A DNA stretch of 64,000 nt from Oceanospirillum sp964342385 (lineage in GTDB: Bacteria > Pseudomonadota > Gammaproteobacteria > Pseudomonadales > Halomonadaceae), in NCBI GenBank assembly GCA_964342385.1, contig CAYFGP010000014.1, positions 8,733 to 72,732 of the forward strand, written 5' to 3'. This document shows positions 25,391-33,582 of the stretch, piece by piece; the first letter of the stretch is position 1; every line of letters begins with the position of its first letter. The position numbers and the translations under genes are program-made. Below the pieces are notes generated by a model. That model was not told the origin of the DNA, did no database searches, and was given only the letters and a program-made list of their open reading frames with translations.

Positions 25391-26980
25391 TTGCTAACCA
25401 CTGCAAATATCACCATGCAATTTGGCGCTAAGCCACTTTTCGAAAATGTTTCCGTAAAATTTGGCCAAGGCAATCGTTATGGTCTGATTGGTGCGAACGG
25501 TTGTGGTAAATCCACCTTTATGAAAATTCTGGGTGGTGATCTGGAGCCTACAGCAGGTAACGTATCTAAAGATCCCAATGAGCGTATCGGTAAACTGAAG
25601 CAGGATCAGTTTGCTTATGAAGAATTCAGCGTGATTGATACGGTAATCATGGGCCATGATGAGCTGTGGAAAGTAAAATCCGAGCGTGATGCTATCTATG
25701 CTAACCCAGATATGACCGAAGAAGACGGTATCCGTGCAGGTGAGCTGGAAGGCGAATTTGCCGAAATGGATGGCTACACAGCTGAGTCCCGTGCTGGTGA
25801 ATTGCTGTTGGGTGTTGGTATTCCTACTGAACAGCACTACGGCCCAATGAGTGAAGTAGCGCCGGGTTGGAAACTGCGTGTGCTGCTGGCTCAGGTACTG
25901 TTCTCTGATCCAGATATCATGCTGCTTGACGAACCAACCAACAACTTGGACATCAACACGATTCGTTGGTTGGAAGAGGTGCTGAACGAGCGTAACTGCA
26001 CCATGATCATCATCTCGCACGATCGTCACTTCCTGAACAGTGTCTGTACTCATATGGCGGATCTGGACTACGGTGAGCTGCGTTTGTACCACGGCAACTA
26101 CGATGAGTACATGACTGCTTCAACCCAGGCTCGTGAGCGTCAATTGGCAGATAACGCCAAGAAGAAAGCTCAGATTGCTGAACTGAAAGCCTTTGTAAGC
26201 CGTTTCTCCGCGAATGCTTCCAAGTCTAAACAAGCGACCTCTCGAGCTAAGCAGATCGATAAGATCCAACTAGACGAGATCAAGCCTTCCAGTCGTCAAA
26301 ACCCTTATATCCGTTTCGAGCAAGAGAAGAAACTGCACCGTCTGGCACTGCAGGTAGAGGGTGTAGGTAAGAGCTTTGAAGAGAAGCTGTTCTCTGATCT
26401 GAACCTGATGGTCGAAGTGGGTGAGCGTATCGCCATCATCGGTCCTAACGGTATCGGTAAATCCACGCTGCTGAAATGTCTGGTGGGCGATCTGCAACCA
26501 GATGTCGGCGAAGTGAAATGGTCTGAAAACCATAAGCTGGGTTACTATGCTCAGGATCACGCCGCTGACTTCGAAGAAGATAAAACACTGTTGGACTGGA
26601 TGGGCGAATGGGGTCAGGAAGGTGATGACGAACAGGTCATTCGTGGCACCTTGGGTCGTCTGTTGTTCTCTCAGAAAGAGATAGATAAATCCGTTAAGGT
26701 GATCTCCGGTGGTGAGCAGGGCCGTATGCTGTTTGGTAAGATCATGCTGCAACGTCCAAATATCCTACTGATGGATGAGCCAACCAACCACTTGGATATG
26801 GAATCCATTGAGTCCTTGAACCTGGCGCTGGAAAACTACGAAGGCACGCTGCTGTTTGTCAGTCACGACCGTGAATTTGTATCCTCGCTGGCAACCCGAA
26901 TTATCGAGTTGACACCGACAGGTATTGTGGACTTCCACGGTTCATACGATGATTACCTGAAGAGCCAGGGTATTCAGTAA
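25391..26980 (+). CDS. ybiT: ABC-F family ATPase YbiT
   Basis: A 529-residue ABC-F protein with two ATP-binding domains and no membrane segment. Walker A motifs are GANGCGKST and GPNGIGKST; signature and Walker B are well kept (LLDEPTNNLD, LMDEPTNHLD), and the linker between domains is the usual ABC-F arm (SRFSANASKSKQATSRAKQ). It matches E. coli YbiT closely along its full length. ABC-F proteins act on the ribosome, modulating translation or resolving stalling. The start is TTG at 25391, as the sequence aligns from MLTTANITMQFG. Codon use appears stronger than in neighbours, suggesting good expression. A terminator follows at once. Confidence 0.95.
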   Translation: MLTTANITMQFGAKPLFENVSVKFGQGNRYGLIGANGCGKSTFMKILGGDLEPTAGNVSKDPNERIGKLKQDQFAYEEFSVIDTVIMGHDELWKVKSERDAIYANPDMTEEDGIRAGELEGEFAEMDGYTAESRAGELLLGVGIPTEQHYGPMSEVAPGWKLRVLLAQVLFSDPDIMLLDEPTNNLDINTIRWLEEVLNERNCTMIIISHDRHFLNSVCTHMADLDYGELRLYHGNYDEYMTASTQARERQLADNAKKKAQIAELKAFVSRFSANASKSKQATSRAKQIDKIQLDEIKPSSRQNPYIRFEQEKKLHRLALQVEGVGKSFEEKLFSDLNLMVEVGERIAIIGPNGIGKSTLLKCLVGDLQPDVGEVKWSENHKLGYYAQDHAADFEEDKTLLDWMGEWGQEGDDEQVIRGTLGRLLFSQKEIDKSVKVISGGEQGRMLFGKIMLQRPNILLMDEPTNHLDMESIESLNLALENYEGTLLFVSHDREFVSSLATRIIELTPTGIVDFHGSYDDYLKSQGIQ

Positions 26981-27000
26981 TATCTGGCAGGTAAGTCTAA

Positions 27001-27037
27001 AAGCCCGTAGCTGATATCAGTTACGGGCTTAGTTTTA
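27001..27037 (+). terminator. Intrinsic terminator after ybiT
   Basis: A 12-bp stem AAGCCCGTAGCT / AGTTACGGGCTT, with one G-T pair and a GATATC loop, is followed by AGTTTTATTT. Confidence 0.88.
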
Positions 27038-27106
27038 TTTGACGGCTTTATTTAAAGTCTTGGGCTTGAGAAAGTCTGATCATAAAAATAAGAATTGATA
27101 GCTAAC

Positions 27107-27874
27107 ATGTCCGCTAAGCGCCATCGTCTGGATCGTTTTATCAGTCAGCATTCTGAGTTTAATCGCAAAGATATCAGACTGTTGCTGGCGCAAAAGCGAA
27201 TCTTGCTTGATCATCAACCTGCAGAAAGTGCTAATCAGCCTATTGATGAGTTCACTCATGTCCAGCTGGACGATAGGGTGCTGCAGGATAATCAGCCGCT
27301 GTACATTATGTTGCACAAACCAGTTGGTGTCGTAACTGCGGTTAAAGATGACAAACACAAAACGGTTCTGGATCTGATTGCCCACCCCAATAAAGATCAA
27401 CTGCATCATGTGGGACGTTTAGATCTCAATACTTCTGGTTTGTTACTATTGACCAATGATGGTCGTTTCTCGAAAAAGCTCACCCATCCCGATCACCATA
27501 TTAGTAAGCGTTATAACGTAACCTTAGCTAATCCCATTGATGACAGTTACTGTGAAACCTTCCAGCAGGGTATCTATTTTGCCTACGAAGATGCCACAAC
27601 CCGACCGGCAGAGCTGGAAATTCTTAATGATTATCAAGCCATTATCACACTGACTGAAGGTCGTTATCATCAGGTTAAGCGTATGTTTGGTCATTTTCGT
27701 AACCAGGTGATTGAATTGCATCGTCAGTCTATCGGTATGCTGGAGCTGGACAGTGATCTAGAGCCAGGGCAGTGGCGCTTATTAAGGGAAGATGAATTTG
27801 ACCTGTTGGAACGAGAACCAGAGTTGGAGCAAGAGCCTAAAATAGAGGGAACTTTAGAGTCTGCCGAGCTCTAA
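27107..27874 (+). CDS. RsuA/RluB-family pseudouridine synthase
   Basis: About 255 residues. An N-terminal S4-like RNA-binding domain (about residues 4-60) precedes a pseudouridine synthase domain with catalytic Asp in GRLDLNTSGLLLLTNDG and a family motif RYHQVKRMFG. It isomerises uridine to pseudouridine in rRNA; the small size fits the RsuA-type enzyme that modifies 16S rRNA U516, but RluE/RluF-like roles are possible. The frame is open to a TTG at 27095; I chose the ATG at 27107. The C-terminal tail is acidic and Glu-rich. Confidence 0.88.
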   Translation: MSAKRHRLDRFISQHSEFNRKDIRLLLAQKRILLDHQPAESANQPIDEFTHVQLDDRVLQDNQPLYIMLHKPVGVVTAVKDDKHKTVLDLIAHPNKDQLHHVGRLDLNTSGLLLLTNDGRFSKKLTHPDHHISKRYNVTLANPIDDSYCETFQQGIYFAYEDATTRPAELEILNDYQAIITLTEGRYHQVKRMFGHFRNQVIELHRQSIGMLELDSDLEPGQWRLLREDEFDLLEREPELEQEPKIEGTLESAEL

Positions 27875-27984
27875 TAGATCTGATGATAGTGATCCTGATC
27901 TGTGGATATCCACTGGTCTGTGGTAATTCACTGGTTTAGCCGTAATCAGTTATTAGATATTAACCGTTTGACATGGAGTTAGTT

Positions 27985-28611
27985 ATGTTTCACGTCGATG
28001 TTTTTCTCGCTTATACCCTGGCATGTTTTCTTCTGGTGATTTCCCCTGGGCCTGATAATCTTCTCGCAATTGGCCGGGGCTTGAGTCAAGGCAAGTTAGC
28101 AGCCGCTGTTTCAGGCTTCTCTTCAGGGGCAGGTATTCTGTTTCACGTATTTGCTGCCACTCTTGGTTTAACGTTGCTGATCCAAACTTCAGAATTGGCT
28201 TTTTATGTGGTGAAGTTCATTGGCGCGGCTTATCTGATCTGGCTGGGGGTTAAGGTACTGCGGTCACGTAATCTATTTAGTCTTGAACCTGCCAAAAAAC
28301 AGTCCCTAAAAATGATTTTTTCCACCGGCTTTTTATCTGCCGCACTGAATCCTAAACCGGGTATGTTTGTGTTGGCTTTTGTGCCACAGTTTGTTGATCC
28401 AAACCTGGGGTCGGTTACGACTCAGATGGTAGTTTATGGCAGTTGGTTTGCACTATTAACGGCTATAGGCTTCAGTCTGATGGGGATATTTTCGGCACGT
28501 TTAACCGGTTGGTTTAAATCTCGTCCGAAAGTCATTCAGAGTATGAATCTGGGGGCAGGCGCGACTTTTGTCATTTCAGGCTTAGCCGTGGCTTTTATGA
28601 AACAGCGATAA
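27985..28611 (+). CDS. LysE/RhtB-family amino acid exporter
   Basis: About 208 residues with six predicted membrane helices. The N-terminal SPGPDNLLAIGRGLSQG is the LysE/RhtB signature. These permeases export amino acids or homoserine lactones in exchange for protons. The open frame begins at 27973, but the ATG at 27985 has GGAG six nt upstream and matches the family start. The neighbours are unrelated, so the substrate is open. Confidence 0.9.
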   Translation: MFHVDVFLAYTLACFLLVISPGPDNLLAIGRGLSQGKLAAAVSGFSSGAGILFHVFAATLGLTLLIQTSELAFYVVKFIGAAYLIWLGVKVLRSRNLFSLEPAKKQSLKMIFSTGFLSAALNPKPGMFVLAFVPQFVDPNLGSVTTQMVVYGSWFALLTAIGFSLMGIFSARLTGWFKSRPKVIQSMNLGAGATFVISGLAVAFMKQR

Positions 28612-28663
28612 AGCCCTAAAGCATTCTGCTTATAGCAATCTAAATACTATCTAAGGACATTGG

Positions 28664-29383
28664 GTGAAGGAATCTGATCTTTATCTACCAGTAAAAGCCT
28701 TTCTTGAAACCCAGGGTTATGAGGTCAAAAGTGAGATTCATAACTGCGATGTGGTAGCGGTTCGAGGTGAAGAGCCCCCTGTTATTGTCGAGCTTAAACT
28801 GAGCTTTAATCTGAGTGTGATTTTGCAATCTGTTGATCGATTAGCCCTCAGCTCCAAGGTCTATATTGCGGTTCCCAAACAGTGCAAAAGCCTGAATAAC
28901 CAATACAAACGTATCCTTAAGTTATTGAAAATGTTGGCTATTGGTTTATTGGTAGTGGATAGCCGAAATAATGTCAAAACCCTACTTGATCCGGCGGAAT
29001 ATAAACCCAGAGAAGTTGGGCGTAAAAAAGAGCGCTTATTAGGAGAATTTGCTAAACGTGTAGGCGACCCAAATCTTGGGGGTGTAAATAAGCGCACAGG
29101 CACGATAACCGCTTACCGGCAACAAGCGGTTTCGATTGCACAATATCTCAGTGAAAAGGGATCGGTTAAAGCATCGGATATCGCCAAAACTTTAGGAATT
29201 GAGAAAGCCCGGGATATTCTCTATCGTGATGTTTACGGTTGGTTTGATCGTGAAGGCAAGGGCATCTATCGTTTATCACCACGAGGAGAAAATGAGCTTG
29301 ATGATTGGGTTAAACGCTTGGCTGAGAGCGATAACAATACAAGTGAAAAAGCTAACAAAATTAGAGAGCTACCTTTGGAATGA
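28664..29383 (+). CDS. DUF2161-type predicted PD-(D/E)XK phosphodiesterase
   Basis: A 239-residue protein with an N-terminal restriction-like nuclease core: Asp29 (NCDVVAV) and Glu43-x-Lys45 (VELKLSF) form a PD-(D/E)XK active site. The second half (about residues 140-215) contains a winged-helix-like region (KASDIAKTLGIEKARDILYRD). It matches the DUF2161 group, whose biological role is not established; DNA repair or defence are guesses. The start is GTG at 28664 with AAGGA upstream. The stop codon forms the left edge of a MITE-like element, which could have trimmed or replaced the original 3' end. Confidence 0.72.
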   Translation: MKESDLYLPVKAFLETQGYEVKSEIHNCDVVAVRGEEPPVIVELKLSFNLSVILQSVDRLALSSKVYIAVPKQCKSLNNQYKRILKLLKMLAIGLLVVDSRNNVKTLLDPAEYKPREVGRKKERLLGEFAKRVGDPNLGGVNKRTGTITAYRQQAVSIAQYLSEKGSVKASDIAKTLGIEKARDILYRDVYGWFDREGKGIYRLSPRGENELDDWVKRLAESDNNTSEKANKIRELPLE

Positions 29384-29629
29384 GGCTCGTGTAGGTTGGG
29401 TAGAGTGATTGTAAGATGCTGATATATATGGAAAATATTTATCTCGCGAAACCCAACGACAGATTGGCGTACACTCGATACAAGGTTGTTGATACAACGG
29501 GGGTTGCCAAGGCAATATCCTGAGCATTTGAGTGATAGGCATACCGCATGTTGGGTTTCGCGGTTTCATTTCCTTTAGCCAGATAATTAAAATCGAAGTG
29601 CCGCTCTACCACAACCTACACAAGCCTCA
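29381..29629. mobile_element. MITE-like element with terminal and internal inverted repeats
   Basis: Terminal inverted repeats of about 28 bp (29381-29407 and the complement of 29602-29629, about 25 matches with one indel) enclose a second, perfect 13-bp inverted pair CGCGAAACCCAAC (29445-29457) / GTTGGGTTTCGCG (29550-29562). There is no open frame of note inside. The 249-bp size and nested symmetry resemble a non-autonomous transposable element or large hairpin repeat. No clear target-site duplication was seen. It occupies most of the gap between the DUF2161 and DUF2157 genes. Confidence 0.7.
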
Positions 29630-29713
29630 CTCTGAATCTATTGATGTGACAACTCTAAGCAGAATCAAGTTTGATCACATATCTTTAAGGAATCTCTCGA
29701 CAAGGAATTCGCT

Positions 29714-30775
29714 ATGCAGGTATCGAAAAAAGAGGCTAATACCCTCGATAAAGCGCTGGAGCATTGGTCTGAAAAAGGGCTGATCAGCGCTGAAGATGAA
29801 CAGAAGCTGCGTGAATCCTACCAAGTCAGCACTTTTGATTGGCAGCGTGCGGCCAAATACTCCTTCTGGTTAGCGATCTTTAGCATTTTGATTGCCGTTT
29901 TTGCTGCTCTGGCCGATGAATGGCTAATGGAGTTGGTGAAAAATCTTTTCAATGCAGCAGAGGTCACGAAATGTATCAGCATGGTTGTGATCGCGGGTCT
30001 GTTGTATGCCTGGGGTATCCGACGTAAAAATATCTCTCCCGAAAAAGTATTCAGTAACGAAGCAATATTTTTCCTAGGCGTTGTCGCCACTGCAGTTGCC
30101 ATCTACTTCTTTGGCGGGGCGCTTGAAACCGAGTCAGATGATTTTTCCATATTGCTGTTATTGGGAGCAATTATCTACGGTGCGCTTGGGCTGTGGTTTC
30201 CTTCCAAACTAGTTTGGATTTTTTGTTTGGTTTCTCTGGCCAGTTGGTTCGGTGCAAGGACGGGATATGTTTCCGGCTGGGGAGCCTATTATCTGGGTAT
30301 GAACTTCCCGTTGCGTTTTGTGCTGTTTGGTTTAGTTCTTATTTTTGCAGGGTCTTTTATCTTCACCCAGTGGCAAAGCCGATCTGAATTTCTACGACCG
30401 ACCCGAGCAGTGGGCCTGCTGTATCTATTTATCGCTCTTTGGATTATGTCGATTTTTGGTAACTATGGTGATACCGACAGCTGGGAAAGGGCTAAACAGA
30501 TTGAGCTATTTCATTGGTCCGTGTTGTTCGGGCTGGCTGCAGCTGGCGCAATTTGGCATGGCATCAAGTTTGATGATGGTATGACTCGTGGTTTTGGTAT
30601 CACCTTTATTTTTATCAATCTCTATACCCGTTTTTTTGAGTATTTCTGGGATGGCACTCATAAGGCGATTTTCTTTGCGATTTTAGGAATTAGTTTCTGG
30701 TACCTAGGTAGTCGAGCGGAGCAGATTTGGCATCTGAATATGCTGGGGCTGGATAAAAAGCAAAATCAGGATTAA
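29714..30775 (+). CDS. DUF2157-like integral membrane protein
   Basis: A 353-residue protein. The N-terminal 55 residues are soluble and helical (DKALEHWSEKGLISAEDEQKL, a feature of DUF2157 proteins). About ten membrane helices follow, ending in a short cytoplasmic tail. No catalytic motif is visible and the function is unknown. The ATG has AGGA eight nt upstream. An intrinsic terminator follows. Confidence 0.72.
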   Translation: MQVSKKEANTLDKALEHWSEKGLISAEDEQKLRESYQVSTFDWQRAAKYSFWLAIFSILIAVFAALADEWLMELVKNLFNAAEVTKCISMVVIAGLLYAWGIRRKNISPEKVFSNEAIFFLGVVATAVAIYFFGGALETESDDFSILLLLGAIIYGALGLWFPSKLVWIFCLVSLASWFGARTGYVSGWGAYYLGMNFPLRFVLFGLVLIFAGSFIFTQWQSRSEFLRPTRAVGLLYLFIALWIMSIFGNYGDTDSWERAKQIELFHWSVLFGLAAAGAIWHGIKFDDGMTRGFGITFIFINLYTRFFEYFWDGTHKAIFFAILGISFWYLGSRAEQIWHLNMLGLDKKQNQD

Positions 30776-30814
30776 TGGCTTCTAACGGTGAAAGCTATCT
30801 TAACGAACACTGCT

Positions 30815-30851
30815 ATGGCTCTCAGTCAATTTTGCTGAGAGCCATTTTTTG
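30815..30851 (+). terminator. Intrinsic terminator
   Basis: A perfect 11-bp stem ATGGCTCTCAG / CTGAGAGCCAT with a 9-nt loop is followed by a run of T residues. Confidence 0.9.
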
Positions 30852-30903
30852 TTCTGCTGCTCTTTGTTTAGATGTAGGAGCTTTGTTGTCTTAGCTCAGG
30901 GCA

Positions 30904-31914
30904 TTAAGAAATATCCTGCCAGTTTACGCCCCATATAGTTGAAGAGGGTAGTGTCAGTTTTTGCAGTTGTTGGTTAATCTGTACAAGCTCTTGTTTTAAC
31001 AGCTGTTGTAACTGTTGCTGCAGTTGTCGTTCAAGAGCTTGCTGGCTGTCTTGCTTGTATTGTTCCAGTTCGCTGCTGATAGCCTGTTTTTGATCTGCAA
31101 TTTGCTCGGTCATTTTTGACTGCTGATTATTGATCTGCTCCAGGCGTGTTTTCAGCAATTCCATCAGTGCGGAGACTTTCTGCTGTGTTTCTTTCTCCGT
31201 GCTCAACAGCTCAGATAGTTGCTTAGATTTCTGGCGTTCGCTATCCAGCTGTGCCAGCCAATGTTGTTCACTTTTCTCGCCGCGATCTCTTTCCTCTTTT
31301 AATTGTTGCTGGAACTCTTTGCTCAGTTCAAGCACTTTATCCTGATGTTCTTTCAACTTGTCATTCAGCGCAGATTTCTCCTGCTGAATTTCTTCGTACT
31401 GTTCTTTAGCGGTTTCTTTTACCGACGCTAATTGTTGTTGCGCCAGTTCAAGCTGTTCTTGCTTTTGTTCGAGTTGTGCTTCCTGTTGGCCATTAGTTTT
31501 CTGCACTACAGTGAGCTGCTCAAGTAGGGTGTTATTTTTCTCTTCCAGCCAGCGGTTTTTGTTTTCCGTATCCAAGGCTGTTTGCAATGCTTTTTGTTTC
31601 TCCTCCAATGCCGTTTTCATTTCGGCATCGATTTTTTCTTTGTATTGCTCCAGCTCTTTGCTGGCTTCTTCCCGCGCTTGTTGCCACAGACTTTGCATCA
31701 TTCCACTTAATGCATCTGGGGCAGGGGTGCCTGTTGCGATAACAGGTTTTTCCTGGCGTTCACCGCGCCAGCGTTTCAGGTGTTCTGAAATGGTGGTAAA
31801 GCTGCCCGTGCCCAGCCTTTCCCTTAAACCGGCAATTGTCGGATTCAGGCCTTCAGACAGCATTTCGTCGATAGCCAGTTTCACTTCGTCATAACTGATG
31901 CCAATTCTTGCCAT
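30904..31914 (-). CDS. KfrA-like DNA-binding coiled-coil protein
   Basis: About 336 residues. The N-terminal 75 residues match the KfrA_N domain (ISYDEVKLAIDEMLSEGLNPT then TGSFTTISEHLKRWRG), a helix-turn-helix that binds DNA. The remainder is a long Gln/Glu/Lys-rich coiled coil. On plasmids KfrA is an autoregulator and accessory partition factor; chromosomal homologues are poorly understood. The frame is open to 32001, but MARIGISYD at 31914 is the natural start. A 12-bp palindrome lies just upstream and is a plausible self-operator. It diverges from a tyrosine recombinase gene. Confidence 0.8.
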   Translation of the reverse strand: MARIGISYDEVKLAIDEMLSEGLNPTIAGLRERLGTGSFTTISEHLKRWRGERQEKPVIATGTPAPDALSGMMQSLWQQAREEASKELEQYKEKIDAEMKTALEEKQKALQTALDTENKNRWLEEKNNTLLEQLTVVQKTNGQQEAQLEQKQEQLELAQQQLASVKETAKEQYEEIQQEKSALNDKLKEHQDKVLELSKEFQQQLKEERDRGEKSEQHWLAQLDSERQKSKQLSELLSTEKETQQKVSALMELLKTRLEQINNQQSKMTEQIADQKQAISSELEQYKQDSQQALERQLQQQLQQLLKQELVQINQQLQKLTLPSSTIWGVNWQDIS

Positions 31915-32232
31915 TTTTACTGTTTTCCCACGTCTATAGGTATTGCGAATTACGTTGTATATTATATTACATATTACGTAATACGTTAAATAAAATATCA
32001 TAATATCTGTAAATTCACGGTAACGGCTATAACCATGAATTTTTAAAATTACAGTGTTACACTATAGGCCAAGTTAGCCCTGAGCGTAGAAAAGCCTTGG
32101 AAAACAGGATCAAATAGCCCTGTAGGTGCCAGGTAACGCCCAAAATCAGGTAAACCCCGGCTTAAAAGCGCTCTAGTGAAAAAAAGTCGTAATAAATAGA
32201 AAATAAATGGTTAAAAAGTAAGCAGAGGATTA
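31915..32232. promoter_or_regulatory. Divergent promoter region with TATTACGTAATA palindrome
   Basis: This 318-bp AT-rich gap separates the KfrA-like and integrase genes. A perfect 12-bp palindrome TATTACGTAATA occupies 31972-31983, and the related strings ATTACGTT (31949-31956) and ATACGTTA (31981-31988) sit close by. By analogy with plasmid KfrA, these may be autoregulatory operators (inference). No open frame or hairpin terminator is evident in the integrase-proximal half. Confidence 0.5.
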
Positions 32233-33582
32233 GTGGTTCGGCCTAAAAAGTCGGTTAAGGCTGTTTCAGAGCAAAACCAGTCGAAATTAAGGAAAGCCAT
32301 GTTTGATAACGATGATCAGCAATCTCTATCAGTAAAAGACGGTGAGTTACTGCCGGAAGGTTTTCAGCGTAAAAATAGTGACGTCGGAAACTCGCGGTCA
32401 AATGCCATGGCAAGTTCTATAACTTGTAATGCAGTTAATGTCGATCTGCTGCCAATTGAATATATGCAAGATGTGGTTTCTCAACTGCCGGAAGTCTTAA
32501 CAGGGCAGTGGGGCAGAAACCGTCTGGATCACGAGCCGCAAATTGCAGCGAATAATGATCTTGATGCCGTGCAAAGCTGGTTACTGGAATATCAGAACTC
32601 TGATGAAACCTTCCGCAGTTATCGCCGAGAAGCAGAGCGCCTACTATTATGGTGTTGGCATAAACAGGGTAAAGCGCTGTCTGATCTGAATCGTCAGGAT
32701 ATTGCTGATTACCAAGAGTTTTTAAAAGACCCGCAGCCGAGTTCATTCTGGTGTGGTGAAAAACGACCGAGAAACTCTGAGCAGTGGAAACCCTTTCAGG
32801 CAGGCTTAAGTCCATCCAGTCAAAAACAAACTTTGACCATCTTAAAAGGTCTGTTTAATTATCTGCGCGATGCGGATTATCTGCGTGGCAATCCTTTAGC
32901 CTTGATCAAAAGCCCCCATAAAAAAACAGCCGTTAAAAAAGTAGAGCGCTATCTGGAGTTGGAAGATATCCAGTTGTTGTTTAACCAGATTCCCGATGAT
33001 TTCGAGTCGCCCCGGATTCATAAAGAGTGGATGCGTCAGCACACCTTACTTTATTTCCTTTATTACCTGGCACCGCGGGCCAGTGAAATCGCCGATTGTA
33101 AAATGAATGATTTTTTTCAACGCCGTGGCCGTTGGTGGTGGCGGGTGATGGGTAAAGGTAAAAAGTACGCCGAAGTTCCAGTACCTGATCCGCTACTGAA
33201 ACAGCTGGTCAAATACCGCAAGCACCTGGAGCTAACGGACCTACCAGAGTCTGATGATGATTCGCCTTTTATCCGTTCAATTAATGGTACCAAGGGGATC
33301 AGTACTAATATGGTGTATCGACTCAGTAAAAAAATGCTCAGTGATGCAGCAGACTCTATAAAAGCATCAAGACCTGAGCAAGCCGCAAGAATGCTGGAAG
33401 CTTCTACCCACTGGTTTCGACATACCGCCATTACCCACTTGGCAGACCAGGGTGTAGACTTAAGATTAGTCAGTAAAACTGCACGTCATAGCAAGCTGGA
33501 AACCACTGCAATTTACTTCCATGCTGAAGATGAAGCTTGGCACGACGCAGTCAACAAACAACATAATAAGGAAGCACTTTAA
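32233..33582 (+). CDS. Tyrosine site-specific recombinase/integrase
   Basis: A 449-residue phage-integrase family protein. The N-terminal 100 residues are variable. A SAM-like core-binding domain follows (WLLEYQNSDETFRSYRREAERLLLWCW), then the catalytic domain with Arg near residue 281 (APRASEI), Lys in GKGKKYAEVPV, His-x-x-Arg in HWFRHT, a later His in ARHSKLETT, and the nucleophilic Tyr in TAIYFHAE near 428. The start is GTG with AGAGGA upstream. It is not flanked by attachment-site repeats or phage genes, and its last base overlaps the start of an amidohydrolase gene, so it looks like a settled chromosomal gene and not a fresh element. Confidence 0.88.
   Translation: MVRPKKSVKAVSEQNQSKLRKAMFDNDDQQSLSVKDGELLPEGFQRKNSDVGNSRSNAMASSITCNAVNVDLLPIEYMQDVVSQLPEVLTGQWGRNRLDHEPQIAANNDLDAVQSWLLEYQNSDETFRSYRREAERLLLWCWHKQGKALSDLNRQDIADYQEFLKDPQPSSFWCGEKRPRNSEQWKPFQAGLSPSSQKQTLTILKGLFNYLRDADYLRGNPLALIKSPHKKTAVKKVERYLELEDIQLLFNQIPDDFESPRIHKEWMRQHTLLYFLYYLAPRASEIADCKMNDFFQRRGRWWWRVMGKGKKYAEVPVPDPLLKQLVKYRKHLELTDLPESDDDSPFIRSINGTKGISTNMVYRLSKKMLSDAADSIKASRPEQAARMLEASTHWFRHTAITHLADQGVDLRLVSKTARHSKLETTAIYFHAEDEAWHDAVNKQHNKEAL

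Noticed and set aside
25394..26752. Long minus-strand frames opposite ybiT
   Set aside because: They are antisense shadows caused by strong codon bias in ybiT; no start signals or domains were seen.
32233..33582. Integrase as the marker of an integrated phage or island
   Set aside because: No attachment-site repeats, tRNA gene or phage genes were found near it, and it is coupled to an amidohydrolase gene.
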